Shown piece after piece: positions 44,797 to 55,368 of a DNA stretch of 63,870 bases. Origin of the DNA: Terriglobales bacterium. Its GTDB lineage: Bacteria > Acidobacteriota > Terriglobia > Terriglobales > Acidobacteriaceae. Position numbers and translations under genes: made by a program. The notes beneath the pieces were generated by a model, which saw only the letters and a program-made list of their open reading frames with translations, did no database searches and was not told the DNA's origin. Each line of letters opens with the position of its first letter. Position 1 is the first letter of the stretch. Location: contig DASSIZ010000111.1 of assembly GCA_035691485.1 (NCBI GenBank), positions 1-63,870 of the forward strand. The letters run 5' to 3'.

Positions 44797-45657
44797 ATGC
44801 CAGGTACCGGACGCACGTCCCTGGAATCCCCAGCTTCAACCCTGCTGGTCGTCGCTCTCCTCCTGACCGGTGTTGTTTCGGCGCAGCAGGTGGCGCCGAA
44901 TCAGACCAATGGTTTCGGAAATAACCAGCTCGTCACTTTCACTTATTTGCAAAACTTTGATTGCGTGGATCAACCAACTCTGGATCTTGATTTCAACGGG
45001 GTGCTGGCGCAGTCCGATCCCAATGAAATGCAGACGCCGATTTGCCAGCCCATCACTGAACCAACACAGGACCCCACCGGTGGGGACATCAAGCACACCG
45101 CACATCTGTACGTGCTCATCCCCATGTTCTCCGCCGAACAACCTCCTGATACGAACCCGGCAGACGCGATGCCGTGCCCGAATAATGGACGCCCAGGTGA
45201 ACTCTGCGGACCCGTGCTGGGGACGGCGCTGATTAACCTCTTTGGGTTTATTCCGGAAGCCTGGAGGACGAAGGTGAATCCGGCGATCACGACGCAGTGC
45301 CCCGACCCAAATAATCCTGTACCCGGCACCTGCACGATGCACGCCTCGTCCGTCGATTTGTCGAAGACCTTGCTTGCCTTGGGAAAGATTAAGGGCCCTA
45401 TCACCACTCCTATTTTCGTCCCCACGCCGAATCACAGTCACGTGGTGGACAACAGCCGCGTTAACACGACCCCGATCTGGTGGGAGGTTCGTCCAGTGCT
45501 GGTGATGGACCAACGCGACTGGCCGGCAGCCGACGGCTCGAGCGGCATCACGTCGTCGAGAACCATGGATGACGCGGAAGCGGCCGGCCGAGCGATCGAG
45601 GTTGGCTCCAACTTCTTCTTGTTCTTCAGCTCTCGGCTTGCCCACGTCGGTCATTAG
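44797..45657 (+). CDS. secreted protein of unknown function
   Basis: A 286-residue protein with a signal segment (TLLVVALLLTGVVSA) and a strong AAAGGAGG five bases before the ATG at 44797. The frame opens earlier at 44662 but the ribosome-binding site decides the start. The mature chain has several Cys (FDCVDQPT, TPICQP, MPCPNNGRPGELCGP, TQCPDP, GTCTMHAS), many Pro and Asn, and repeated His-containing stretches such as THSH-like NHSHVVD. No family recognised. It stands alone. Confidence 0.7.
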   Translation: MPGTGRTSLESPASTLLVVALLLTGVVSAQQVAPNQTNGFGNNQLVTFTYLQNFDCVDQPTLDLDFNGVLAQSDPNEMQTPICQPITEPTQDPTGGDIKHTAHLYVLIPMFSAEQPPDTNPADAMPCPNNGRPGELCGPVLGTALINLFGFIPEAWRTKVNPAITTQCPDPNNPVPGTCTMHASSVDLSKTLLALGKIKGPITTPIFVPTPNHSHVVDNSRVNTTPIWWEVRPVLVMDQRDWPAADGSSGITSSRTMDDAEAAGRAIEVGSNFFLFFSSRLAHVGH

Positions 45658-45773
45658 CCGCGGGGGCACAGCTAAAGAAAGGCGCCAATGGGCGCGGGGC
45701 GCGGACGCCGCGGGTGAACCCACTCATCGCAATCACCCTCTCTTTGGCTGTAAGCGCCAGCCTCAGCGGAACA

Positions 45774-45929
45774 CTACTGAAGGCAAGAATTGCGGCTTGC
45801 GGCGCCGACCGGTACCTCTTCGGGACGTTCTGATACCTGCCTGAGGATACGGTAGAAGTAGACCAGGTTGGCAAATTCAACCACCGGCTCCGGGGACTCA
45901 ATTCCGGCGGGACTGGTGTACGGGTCCAT
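45774..45929 (-). CDS. possible small protein, 51 residues
   Basis: A minus-strand frame beginning MDPYTSPAGIESPEP and continuing VVEFANLVYFYRILRQVSE, ending with Cys-Leu-Gln. Third codon positions are mostly G or C, as in the neighbours, and the middle looks like an amphipathic helix. It has no clear ribosome-binding site. The same frame continues upstream through one TGA to another open stretch that ends in the 41-base repeat described at 45961-46001. It could be a true small gene or a decayed one. Confidence 0.4.
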   Translation of the reverse strand: MDPYTSPAGIESPEPVVEFANLVYFYRILRQVSERPEEVPVGAASRNSCLQ

Positions 45930-45960
45930 GCCAGAATTGTGCAACTCTCTGACCAGTAAT

Positions 45961-46001
45961 TCTGTTCAAAACAGAACATTGCCCGTGAGGATGGTCTTCG
46001 C
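45961..46001. repeat. 41-base repeat, copy A (upstream of the kinase)
   Basis: TCTGTTCAAAACAGAACATT then GCCCGTGAGGATGGTCTTCG C. It matches 35 of 41 bases with copy B at 49104-49144. It lies about 170 bases before the kinase start, in a 242-base gap that otherwise shows no gene I trust. Confidence 0.6.
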
Positions 46002-46171
46002 GAGCAACGTCTGGATTTGGCTTGCGTGAACCCCCTCAGTGGGCCTCAGCTGTGGTCTAAGTTCGTATCCATGAGCATGTGATCCAAAGGAAATCATTTC
46101 TTCTATCGGGGATCTCGTCTGATTGACGGCGGCGTCCCTGCAACGTACTATCCGCCGAATACGGATGGCAC

Positions 46172-48991
46172 ATGATCGGTCAGACCATCTCGCATTACAG
46201 CGTTCTGCGCAAGCTTGGTGGCGGCGGTATGGGCGTGGTGTATGAGGCCGAGGACCTCAAACTGCACCGCCGCGTTGCCCTGAAGTTCCTCCCACAAGAT
46301 CTCGCCTCCGACATCACTGCGCTCCGCCGTTTTGAGCGCGAGGCACAAGCCGCTTCCGCGCTCAATCATCCCAACATTTGCACGATTTACGACGTTGACT
46401 CGGCCCACGGGCAGCCTTTCATCGCCATGGAGTTGCTCGAAGGCAAGACTCTAAAGCACACCATCGAGAATAAGCCGCTCGAACTGGAATTGCTGCTCGA
46501 CGTCGCCATTCAGGTCGCCGATGCGCTCGATGCAGCCCACGCCGCAGGCATCATCCATCGTGACATCAAGCCGGCGAACATCTTTGTCACCCGGCGAGGC
46601 CAGGCCAAAGTTCTGGATTTCGGTTTGGCGAAGATGACTGTGGCGCAGGCCGCAGCCCCCTCAGATGACTTGGCGACAGCGCTGACCTTGCCCGGCGAAG
46701 CCGTCGGCACGCTGGTGTACATGTCGCCCGAGCAGGTCAGGGGAAAAGAACTGGACGCGCGTACCGACCTGTTTTCTTTCGGCGTCGTGCTGTACGAGAT
46801 GGCGACGGGCACGCTGCCGTTCCGGGGCCCCACATCCGGCACCGTGTCGCATGCCATCCTGAGCGACGCGCCGACGGCGCCCGTGCGCTTGAACCCGGCT
46901 GTACCGCCGAAGCTGGAAGAGATCATCGACAAAGCGTTGGAGAAGGATCGCGAACTGCGCTACCAGCATGCTTCGGAAATTCGCACCGACCTGAAACGAA
47001 TACAGCGCGGGACAGCGCCGGTCACAGCAGTTGCGAGTGGAACACCCGTGACCAAAGTTCAGCGCAAATCACGAACTTGGAAGATCGCCATTCCATTGGG
47101 TCTGGTGGCAACCGTGATCGGAGCCGGCGCGTTGTTTTACGCGCGTCGCGCTCCCGCCCTCAACGAGAAAGACACGATCGTCCTGGCCGACTTTGACAAC
47201 AAGACGGGCGACGCGGTGTTTGACGATACGCTCAAGCAGGCATTGACGGTCGACCTGGAGCAATCACCATTCCTGAACATCCTTTCAGACCGGAAAGTCG
47301 CGCAGACGTTGCGGCTGATGGGGCGCTCGCCCGACCAGCCACTTATCGGTGAGGTGGTGCGCGACCTCTGCCAGCGGGTGGGCAGCAAGGCCATGCTGGC
47401 GGGGTCGATCTCTAGTCTGGGTAACGAATACGTGATTGGCTTGAATGCGATCAACTGCTCTACCGGCGATACGCTCGTGGCTGCCCAGGCACGGGCCTCC
47501 GGCAAGGGCGAGGTGCTGAAAGCTCTGGACAGTTCGGCATCGACGTTGCGAACTAAGCTGGGTGAATCGCTGGCCTCGGTGCAGAAATTCGCTACCCCCA
47601 TCGAGGAAGCAACCACGTCTTCGCTGGAAGCGCTGAAGGCCTACAGTATGGGACGAAAGCTCCTGTATGAAAAGGGTGATGCGACCGCCCTCCCGTTCTA
47701 TCAGCAGGCAGTGGAGCGCGACCCCAAATTCGCCCTCGCGTACAGATCTCTGGCAATTACATACAGCAACCTTGGGCAGACCACGCGGGCCAGCGAAAAT
47801 GCCAGAAAGGCGTTCGACTTGCGGGAGCGGGTGAGCGAGCGAGAGAGATACGAGATCGACGCTTTCTACTACTTATTGGTCACGGGAGAATTGGAAAAGG
47901 TTCCCCAAGTGTACGAGCTATGGAAGCAAAGCTATCCGCGAGATTGGCTGGCCTACGGCAACCTGGGAGATAACTACATGAGGCTGGGGCAGTGGGAGAA
48001 GGCATTGAGGAATACGCAGGATGCGTTACGTCTCGAGCAAAACGTCGTCATAATATACTGCAATTTGGTGTGGATGCAGCTTGCCTTCAGCCGGACGGAG
48101 GAGGCCAGAGCCACCCTCGAGCAGGCACAGGCACGCAAGCTGGATTCCCATCTTCTACGGCTGGCGCTTTACGAGGCGGGCTTCCTTCGCGGTGACAAAG
48201 AAACGATGCAACAGCAATTGGCGTGGGCCGTGGGTCGTCCCACGGAAGAAGACTGGCTGCTGTCCGCGCAATCGGATACGGAAGCTTATTTCGGACGTTT
48301 GGCGAAGGCGCGGGAGTTTTCGCGGCGTGCGGTACAGTCGGCCCTGCATGCGGACGCGAAGGAAACTGCTGCGCTGTGGCAGGCCAACGCCGCGTTGCGA
48401 GAAGCAGAATTCGGTAATGCCAGCGCCGCAAGGCAGAACGCGATGGCCGCCCTGGCGGAGGCGCGCGGCAACGACGCAAGGAGCGTGGCGGCGCTGGCGC
48501 TGGCACGAGCCGGCGATGCGGGTCAGGCCGGAAAATTAGCGAATACCCTGAACATCGAATTCCCGCAGCACACGATCGTGCAGCGGTACTGGCTGCCATC
48601 CATTCGGGCCGCCCTTGAAATCAATGGGAAGCGCGCCAGCAAAGCGCTCGAAACCCTGCAGACCGCGGCCCCCTACGAACTGGCCCAGAATGAGCCGATC
48701 AATTTGGGTATGATGTGCCCGGTTTATCTGCGAGGGGAGGCGTACCTGCTGGCGCGCCAGGGCAAGGAAGCAGCGGCGGAATTTCAGAAGATGATTGACC
48801 ATCGCGGCATCCTGCTCAATTTCCCGCTCGGCGCGCTCGCCCACCTCGGCCTCGCCCGCGCCTACGCTCTCCAGGGCGACAGTGCCAAAGCCCGCGCCGC
48901 CTACCAGGACTTCCTTACCCTGTGGAAAGACGGCGACCCTGACATTCCCATCCTGCAACAGGCCAAGGGCGAGTTCGCAAAGCTTCGGTAA
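46172..48991 (+). CDS. receptor-type Ser/Thr protein kinase with TPR tail
   Basis: A 939-residue protein. The N-terminal kinase (about residues 8-275) has the Gly loop GGGGMGVVY at 16-24, Lys 38, [10 protein letters not shown] and DFGLAKM, and the APE-like [10 protein letters not shown] single membrane segment is at about 300-320 ([20 protein letters not shown]). The rest is periplasmic or cytoplasmic, first a domain with [23 protein letters not shown], then tetratricopeptide-like helices to the end. Such kinases are common in acidobacteria and sense unknown signals. The flanking 41-base repeats are noted separately. Confidence 0.92.
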   Translation: MIGQTISHYSVLRKLGGGGMGVVYEAEDLKLHRRVALKFLPQDLASDITALRRFEREAQAASALNHPNICTIYDVDSAHGQPFIAMELLEGKTLKHTIENKPLELELLLDVAIQVADALDAAHAAGIIHRDIKPANIFVTRRGQAKVLDFGLAKMTVAQAAAPSDDLATALTLPGEAVGTLVYMSPEQVRGKELDARTDLFSFGVVLYEMATGTLPFRGPTSGTVSHAILSDAPTAPVRLNPAVPPKLEEIIDKALEKDRELRYQHASEIRTDLKRIQRGTAPVTAVASGTPVTKVQRKSRTWKIAIPLGLVATVIGAGALFYARRAPALNEKDTIVLADFDNKTGDAVFDDTLKQALTVDLEQSPFLNILSDRKVAQTLRLMGRSPDQPLIGEVVRDLCQRVGSKAMLAGSISSLGNEYVIGLNAINCSTGDTLVAAQARASGKGEVLKALDSSASTLRTKLGESLASVQKFATPIEEATTSSLEALKAYSMGRKLLYEKGDATALPFYQQAVERDPKFALAYRSLAITYSNLGQTTRASENARKAFDLRERVSERERYEIDAFYYLLVTGELEKVPQVYELWKQSYPRDWLAYGNLGDNYMRLGQWEKALRNTQDALRLEQNVVIIYCNLVWMQLAFSRTEEARATLEQAQARKLDSHLLRLALYEAGFLRGDKETMQQQLAWAVGRPTEEDWLLSAQSDTEAYFGRLAKAREFSRRAVQSALHADAKETAALWQANAALREAEFGNASAARQNAMAALAEARGNDARSVAALALARAGDAGQAGKLANTLNIEFPQHTIVQRYWLPSIRAALEINGKRASKALETLQTAAPYELAQNEPINLGMMCPVYLRGEAYLLARQGKEAAAEFQKMIDHRGILLNFPLGALAHLGLARAYALQGDSAKARAAYQDFLTLWKDGDPDIPILQQAKGEFAKLR

Positions 48992-49438
48992 GGCATTGCG
49001 CTTCAGGCTCGTGATGCTACGCCGTCACGTCCCCGAAGAAGTCCTTCATTCTTCTTGAAGACACTGTCCAGCTTCGTCATCTCCACAATTTGTTGACCCG
49101 CGGTCTGTGCAAAATAGAACACTGCCCGAGAGGATGCGCTTCGCTACTGCCAATCGCCGGTGTCGTACTTGACCCGCAGCAGCCGCCAGGCGACTCGCAC
49201 TCTTTCCATAGCTTTTCCAAATGCCAGATCCCCCGCTTCGGAACAAGGGTCGTGAGGCGAACAAAAACCAGAGAAAGCCCCATTATCCGTGGACTAAGGG
49301 GCGGGGAAGGTCACCGCCGCAGATCTCAAATTTCAGGCCCAGGTTACCAGTCACCACTGAAGCGATTACGTCGGTGACGTTGTCCCTCCACCCTCATGGC
49401 GCTAACTTCAGCCACTCGCGCCTTGGGGGCGCGGCAGC
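48992..49438. other. 447-base gap after the kinase
   Basis: No convincing gene. On the minus strand one frame reads MERVRVAWRLLRVKYDTGDW, then a TAG, then a run including FAQTAGQQIVEMTKLDSVFKK, which resembles the C-terminal helix of a STAS domain and may be a decayed gene. The gap also holds repeat copy B. A plus-strand promoter for the PilZ gene should lie in the last part. Confidence 0.35.
49104..49144. repeat. 41-base repeat, copy B (downstream of the kinase)
   Basis: TCTGTGCAAAATAGAACACT then GCCCGAGAGGATGCGCTTCG C, same orientation as copy A. Six substitutions and no gaps over 41 bases. Confidence 0.6.
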
Positions 49439-49819
49439 ATGGACATGGTGGAAGTGGACAGTTTTGCCCTGCTGTGTCAGATCGTGATGCCGGCAGAGGT
49501 ACTAAACGACGAGAATCGTGCCTTTCCGCGCTGGCTATCGCGTTTTCCCATTCTGCACGGGCTGGGCCTGCCTATCCGCTTCGGACTTGCCGCCGACATC
49601 AACGACGATGGCATGTGCTTCTTGACCGCCGCTGCCTACCCCGTGGGCAGCGTCATCCTGCTGGAAATGCGCATCCCGGGCGGCCCGATTCAGGTCAAAG
49701 CCCTGGTCCGCTACTGTACCGGCCGCGCAGCCGGGGTACAGTTCCTCAACCTATCGCGAGAACAACGCATGGTGCTGCTAAGTTTCTGTGTCGTCGGTCA
49801 GCGCAGGCGACCGAACTGA
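49439..49819 (+). CDS. PilZ-like domain protein
   Basis: A 126-residue protein with a PilZ-type fold: RFGLAADINDDGMCFLT in the place of the D/NxSxxG motif, a VILLEMRIPGG strand, and VQFLNLSREQRMVLL at the end. The RxxxR motif is not clear, so c-di-GMP binding is uncertain. It could be a degenerate PilZ. It is 3 bases from the convergent ridA gene. Confidence 0.65.
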   Translation: MDMVEVDSFALLCQIVMPAEVLNDENRAFPRWLSRFPILHGLGLPIRFGLAADINDDGMCFLTAAAYPVGSVILLEMRIPGGPIQVKALVRYCTGRAAGVQFLNLSREQRMVLLSFCVVGQRRRPN

Positions 49820-49821
49820 AG

Positions 49822-50199
49822 CTAGAGCATCGCTATTACGTCAATTTCCACCAGCACGTCCTTCGGCAGCCGCGCCGCCTCGACGGTGGAGCGCGCCGGC
49901 GGCTCCTTGGCGAAAAACTTGCCATAAGCCGCGTTCATGGCGGCGAAGTCGTTCATGGATTTCAGGAATACGGTCGTCTTGACCACCTGTTCCAGGTTGC
50001 TGCCGGCCTCCCACAATACCGCCGAGAGGTTCTTCAGCACGCGCTCCGTCTGCGCCGCGACATCGCCTTCGATCACCTGGCTGGTGACGGGATCGATCGC
50101 GATCTGCCCGGAGCAGAAGATCATGTTGCCGGAGCGGACGGCCTGCGAATAGGGGCCGATGGCCTTGGGAGCGTTGGCAGTAGCGATGACTTCGCGCAT
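49822..50199 (-). CDS. ridA: RidA/YjgF/TdcF family reactive intermediate deaminase
   Basis: RidA hydrolyses the enamine/imine products of PLP enzymes. The 125-residue protein has GPYSQAVRSGNMIFCSGQ, AQTERVLKNLSAVLWEAGSNLEQVVKTTVFL and PARSTVEAARLPKDVLVEIDVIA with the key Arg. The ATG at 50199 has GGAGAT six bases upstream and begins MREVIATANAPKAIG. It is divergent from hslV. Confidence 0.96.
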   Translation of the reverse strand: MREVIATANAPKAIGPYSQAVRSGNMIFCSGQIAIDPVTSQVIEGDVAAQTERVLKNLSAVLWEAGSNLEQVVKTTVFLKSMNDFAAMNAAYGKFFAKEPPARSTVEAARLPKDVLVEIDVIAML

Positions 50200-50295
50200 G
50201 GTATCTCCACGGTAATGATGGAGCCGAGATTGTAGCAGTTGCCGTTTGCGCGCCACGACGGCGGCCTGGATTCGCCGCGCCAATTCCGCGGCTGC

Positions 50296-50301
50296 TATAA
50301 T
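50296..50301 (+). promoter_or_regulatory. possible -10 box for hslV
   Basis: A perfect TATAAT three bases before an ATG at 50305 and 12 bases before an in-frame ATG at 50314. If used, the message would be leaderless or nearly so and 50314 would be the start. Spacing to the ATG at 50314 resembles that at moeA. Confidence 0.35.
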
Positions 50302-50304
50302 CGA

Positions 50305-50880
50305 ATGTTACTGATGACAGCGCTGCGCGCACTATCCGATCGTCATTTCCCGAAAATCCGCTCCACAACCGTGTTGGCCGTTCGCAAGAACGGCAATGTG
50401 GTCATGGCGGGAGACGGGCAGGTTACCCTGGGAGAGGGCGTGATCAAGCATTCGGCGCGCAAGATTCGGCGCCTCTACCAGGACAAGATCCTGGCCGGCT
50501 TTGCGGGATCCACGGCGGACGCGTTTTCCCTGTTCAGCCGCTTTGAAGCCAAGCTGGACCAGTACCACGGTAACCTGGGACGCGCCGCGGTCGAACTGGC
50601 CAAGGATTGGCGCACCGATAAAGCGCTGCGCCACCTGGAGGCCCTGCTGCTGGTCGCCGACAAGACGCAGACCTACCTGATCAGCGGCGCCGGCGACGTC
50701 ATCGAGCCCGATTCCGGGATTGCTGCCATCGGCAGCGGCGGGCCTTATGCCCAGGCGGCGGCCCAGGCGCTGGCCGCGCACACCAACCTGCCGGTGCGCA
50801 CCATTGCCGAGGAAGCCATGAAGATCGCCGGGCGCATGTGCATTTACACGAACGAGCAATTCACGTTCGAAGAGCTGTGA
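50305..50880 (+). CDS. hslV: ATP-dependent protease subunit HslV
   Basis: HslV is the proteolytic chamber of the HslUV (ClpQY) protease. The 191-residue protein has [23 protein letters not shown] with the catalytic Thr after a propeptide of about 22 residues (18 or 19 from the later ATG), and the conserved [22 protein letters not shown] and [21 protein letters not shown]. The start could be 50305 or 50314. It precedes a DUF3052 gene and hslU on the same strand. Confidence 0.95.
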   Translation: MLLMTALRALSDRHFPKIRSTTVLAVRKNGNVVMAGDGQVTLGEGVIKHSARKIRRLYQDKILAGFAGSTADAFSLFSRFEAKLDQYHGNLGRAAVELAKDWRTDKALRHLEALLLVADKTQTYLISGAGDVIEPDSGIAAIGSGGPYAQAAAQALAAHTNLPVRTIAEEAMKIAGRMCIYTNEQFTFEEL

Positions 50881-50882
50881 AC

Positions 50883-51293
50883 ATGGCCGGGTATTCCGGA
50901 ACACCGCTGGTGAAGAAGCTCGGCATCAAGCCGGGCGCGCGAGTGCAGTTTCTGAATGCGCCTGCAGAGCTTGAAATAGCCGATCTGACGGCAGAAGCAA
51001 AACCGGTTCGTTCCGGCGACCTGGATTTCGCGCTGCTCTTCGTGAAGAGCGCCGCCGAGTTGCAGAAGGCCCTGCCGCCGCTGCTGGCGCGAGTAACACA
51101 AGGCGGGATGGTATGGATTTCGTGGCCCAAGAAAGCATCCGGAGTGGCCACCGACCTGACCGAGGACGTGGTTCGCAATGCCGGTCTGCGCCTGACCTGG
51201 GTGGATGTGAAGGTTTGCGCCATCGATGAAACCTGGTCCGGGCTGAAGTTCTATCGGCGCAAAGCGCAGGCGAGAGCGGCTGCCCGAAAGTAG
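50883..51293 (+). CDS. DUF3052 family protein
   Basis: A 136-residue cytoplasmic protein, MAGYSGTPLVKKLGIKPGARVQFLNAP, with GDLDFALLFVKS, then GGMVWISWPKKASGVATDLTEDVVR and a Lys/Arg tail. It fits the DUF3052 family, which has no known function. The ATG lies two bases after the hslV stop, and hslU starts 21 bases after it, so it is inserted into the hslVU operon. Confidence 0.85.
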   Translation: MAGYSGTPLVKKLGIKPGARVQFLNAPAELEIADLTAEAKPVRSGDLDFALLFVKSAAELQKALPPLLARVTQGGMVWISWPKKASGVATDLTEDVVRNAGLRLTWVDVKVCAIDETWSGLKFYRRKAQARAAARK

Positions 51294-51314
51294 AAGCTGG
51301 AAACTGTCTTTCCT

Positions 51315-52730
<1,416 letters not shown>

Positions 52731-52762
52731 CTTGAAATTGGAAATTTGAGAATTTGAAATTT

Positions 52763-52786
52763 GGCCCGCTGCATGCCGGGCCTTTT
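52763..52786 (+). terminator. terminator of the hslVU operon
   Basis: A GGCCCG/CGGGCC stem with an 8-base loop followed by TTTTC. It is bordered by two AT-rich segments (52737-52762 and 52806-52837) that are reverse complements of each other in part and could form a larger outer hairpin. Confidence 0.7.
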
Positions 52787-52859
52787 CATTTGAGAGTCCC
52801 GGCAATTTTCAAATTTTGAAATTTCAAATTTCCAATGTCTGTTACCCTGATCGGCTTTC

Positions 52860-53981
52860 ATGAAATGCCCACTTCATCTCGCGCTGGTCGCCATGTTGTG
52901 CCTGGCCGCGTGCGGGACGCCGGGCGCGCCGCGTCCTCCGTCGCTGGAGCTGCCGCAGCCGGTCAGGGACCTTTCGGCCAGCAGGCAGGGGAACAGGGCT
53001 ACGCTCACCTGGACCGTCCCGCGCGAGACCACCGACAAGCAGAACATCCGCCATCCCGGTCCGGTGCGCGTCTGCCGCGGCGTGAATACTTCCGCCATGG
53101 TGAGCTGCACGCAGGTGGCGCAGCTTCCAGCCACAGCCGCGAACGGCAACCCGCAGCCGAGGACCTATACCGACACGCTCCCCGACGACCTGCAGCAGCA
53201 GAATCCCACTGCTTTCGCCACCTACGCTGTCGAATCATTGAACGCGCGCGGCCGCAGCGCCGGATTGTCCAACCAGGTGCAGGTTCCGCTGGCGCCGACG
53301 TTACCGCCGCCGCAAAAGGTTATTGCGAAGGTCACCGCACAAGGCCCGGTAATCGGCTGGTCAGTTCCGCTGGATCAGGTCAACCTGGTGATGCTTCCGG
53401 AGAGTAACAAGCAAGGCTCGCCAGTCTCGTACACTTTTCGGCTCTATCGCCGCGATGCACAAGAGCCCAATGCGGCTCCCACTTCCATTCCCGTCGAGAA
53501 CGGTTTCGTTTCCCCAGACCTTCCGCAGCCGAACGAGAACGTGATCGATCCCGCGGCGGAGTGGGAACACACGTACGACTACTGGGTCGGTGTAGTCACG
53601 ACTGTGAGGTCAACGGCCGGCAGCCAGGAGGTGGAGGGCGAGCTGTCGCCACCCGTCGAGGTTTTTGTCCATGATGTCTTTCCCCCTGCTGCACCCGCGG
53701 GCCTGCAGGCTGTCGCCAGCGGCGTCGGGCAGCCGCCTTTTATCGACCTCACCTGGGCCCCCAATACCGAACCCGACCTTGCCGGATACAACGCCTATCG
53801 TCGCCAGGACGGGCAAGCCGAGGTCAGGATCAATACCGAGCTGGTGAAGGCGCCCGCCTTCCGCGATCGGGACGTCACGCCCGGCCACAAATATTCTTAC
53901 TTCGTGACGGCAGTGGATTTGCGCGGCAATGAGAGTGTTAAGTCGAATGAAGCCAGCGAATCTGTACCGGAAAAAAAATGA
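52860..53981 (+). CDS. fibronectin type III-like lipoprotein
   Basis: A 373-residue protein. The signal peptide ends in the lipobox LAAC (Cys about residue 18). Two or three beta-sandwich domains of the fibronectin type III kind are visible (PVRDLSASRQGNRATLTWTV, PQKVIAKVTAQGPVIGWSV and PAGLQAVASGVGQPPFIDLTWAPNTEPDLAGYNAYRR). The end is GNESVKSNEASESVPEKK. It probably sits on the outer membrane; function unknown. Confidence 0.8.
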   Translation: MKCPLHLALVAMLCLAACGTPGAPRPPSLELPQPVRDLSASRQGNRATLTWTVPRETTDKQNIRHPGPVRVCRGVNTSAMVSCTQVAQLPATAANGNPQPRTYTDTLPDDLQQQNPTAFATYAVESLNARGRSAGLSNQVQVPLAPTLPPPQKVIAKVTAQGPVIGWSVPLDQVNLVMLPESNKQGSPVSYTFRLYRRDAQEPNAAPTSIPVENGFVSPDLPQPNENVIDPAAEWEHTYDYWVGVVTTVRSTAGSQEVEGELSPPVEVFVHDVFPPAAPAGLQAVASGVGQPPFIDLTWAPNTEPDLAGYNAYRRQDGQAEVRINTELVKAPAFRDRDVTPGHKYSYFVTAVDLRGNESVKSNEASESVPEKK

Positions 53982-54447
53982 AATTAAGCGTGGTTCGGGC
54001 TGTCGGCCTCACACTGAGCGTGTCGGCCTCGCGTTGGCTCGGGCTGGGTTGGTTTTGCGAATCCCACCCAACGCTCACGCGTTGGGCTGGCGAAGCATGC
54101 CGGGCTCGCTGCGCTCGCGCTGAAGGCAAGATGCAGGCCGCTCGTTGGTCCCTTGGACAGGCTTTCCGGCACTGACGTGCCAGGCTAGGTTCTGCAGTAT
54201 CTGCGGGACTCAGGAGTTGAAGTAACCGTATAACCCCGGGCTTGCGCGCCGGGGTTGCACATTGTGCCGCCGCTGCGCGGCTGGATGTCTTGGTGTTCGC
54301 TTCACCTTGGCCTTCTGATTAATTTCAAAGTTCCATGTCTCAAAGACGGAATCAAACGGCTCGTGAACAACTTCTGACTTGTTTCCTTTGCGGCCCCTTG
54401 CGTACTCTGCGGTAAAGGTTCCGTAAGAATGTTTGCTAAGGACCACA
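53982..54447. other. 466-base gap
   Basis: No gene that I trust. It holds GTGTCGGCCTC-like repeats near 54000-54030, an imperfect hairpin AACCCCGG/CCGGGGTT at 54232-54256 with no T-run, and near 54385-54420 a stretch of the CTTTGCGTACTCTGCGG type that recurs in other gaps. A promoter for the FAH gene is likely near the right end. Confidence 0.4.
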
Positions 54448-55251
54448 ATGAAATATTGCCGCCTGCTTATCAACAATGAACCGCAATTCGCGCTCGTTGA
54501 AACCGAGGGTTCTACCGGCCGCGAGCTGATCACCCGTGTCTTCAAGTCGGACGCATGCGCGCGCATCCCCGACGAAGACGCCGCCTCCAGGCGCATTGAC
54601 CCTATTCCCCTGGAGAACGCCAGTCTGCTCACCCCGGTGCTGCCATCCAAGATTGTCTGCATTGGCCGCAACTACAAGGCGCATGCCGCCGAACTAGGGA
54701 ATCCAATCCCCGAACAGCCGCTGGTATTTTTCAAGCCGCCATCTTCGCTCGCCGATCCGGGCGCGCAGATCCGCCTGCCGAAGCTATCGGAAATGGTCCA
54801 CTACGAGGGCGAGCTGGCAGTGGTCATCGGCAAGAGCTGCTACAAGGTCCAGGAAGGCGAGGATGTGCGCGACTTCGTCCTCGGCTACACCATCCTCAAC
54901 GACGTTACCGCGCGCGACCTGCAGAAAAAGGAAAACCAGTGGGCGCGCGCCAAGGGCTTCGATACCTTTTGCCCGGTGGGTCCGGTGGTCGTCGACGGGC
55001 TCGATCCGTGGGCAGGGATCGAGGTGGAAACCCGCATCAACGGGGAGGTACGCCAGCACGGCACCACCGCCGATTTCATCTTTCCACTCGATGTTATAAT
55101 CCGCCACATTACCGCTGCCATGACGCTGGTTCCCGGCGATGTCATCGCGACCGGAACGCCAGAAGGAGTCGGTGAACTGCATGCCGGCGACGTCGTGGAG
55201 GTCGCGGTGCAGGGTGTGGGAACGTTGCGTAATACCGTGGTCAACGAGTAG
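54448..55251 (+). CDS. fumarylacetoacetate hydrolase family protein
   Basis: A 267-residue enzyme of the FAH superfamily. Motifs include IVCIGRNYKAHAAELG, VFFKPPSSL, VHYEGELAVVIG (metal ligands), GYTILNDVTARDLQKKE and GTPEGVGELHAGDVVE. Members hydrolyse or isomerise acylpyruvates, for example in aromatic amino acid or homoprotocatechuate breakdown. The start ATG at 54448 has AAGGA six bases upstream. Exact substrate unknown. Confidence 0.94.
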   Translation: MKYCRLLINNEPQFALVETEGSTGRELITRVFKSDACARIPDEDAASRRIDPIPLENASLLTPVLPSKIVCIGRNYKAHAAELGNPIPEQPLVFFKPPSSLADPGAQIRLPKLSEMVHYEGELAVVIGKSCYKVQEGEDVRDFVLGYTILNDVTARDLQKKENQWARAKGFDTFCPVGPVVVDGLDPWAGIEVETRINGEVRQHGTTADFIFPLDVIIRHITAAMTLVPGDVIATGTPEGVGELHAGDVVEVAVQGVGTLRNTVVNE

Positions 55252-55273
55252 GGTTCGAGCGGGCTCATGAGTC

Positions 55274-55345
55274 GACTGCGGAATTGCAGAAGTGCCGAAT
55301 TGCTGAATTGAATTTCCGCAGTTCCGCAGTTCGGCAATTACCCGA
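55274..55345. repeat. dispersed intergenic motif CCGCAGTTCGGCAATT, copy 2
   Basis: Holds GCGGAATTGCAGAAGTGCCG and CCGCAGTTCCGCAGTTCGGC, partly complementary to each other. The 16-base core at 55324-55339 equals that at 9264-9279. Confidence 0.5.
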
Positions 55346-55368
55346 TCCGCCACGCGAGAGGCTCTTCG

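Noticed and set aside
45714-45833. 39-codon GTG-started plus-strand frame with a hydrophobic start
   Set aside because: It lacks a ribosome-binding site and overlaps the better minus-strand small frame at 45774-45929.
53978-54175. 65-codon plus-strand frame starting at the FnIII lipoprotein stop
   Set aside because: Overlaps a repeat-bearing gap, has Trp/Arg/Ser-rich random composition and no ribosome-binding site.
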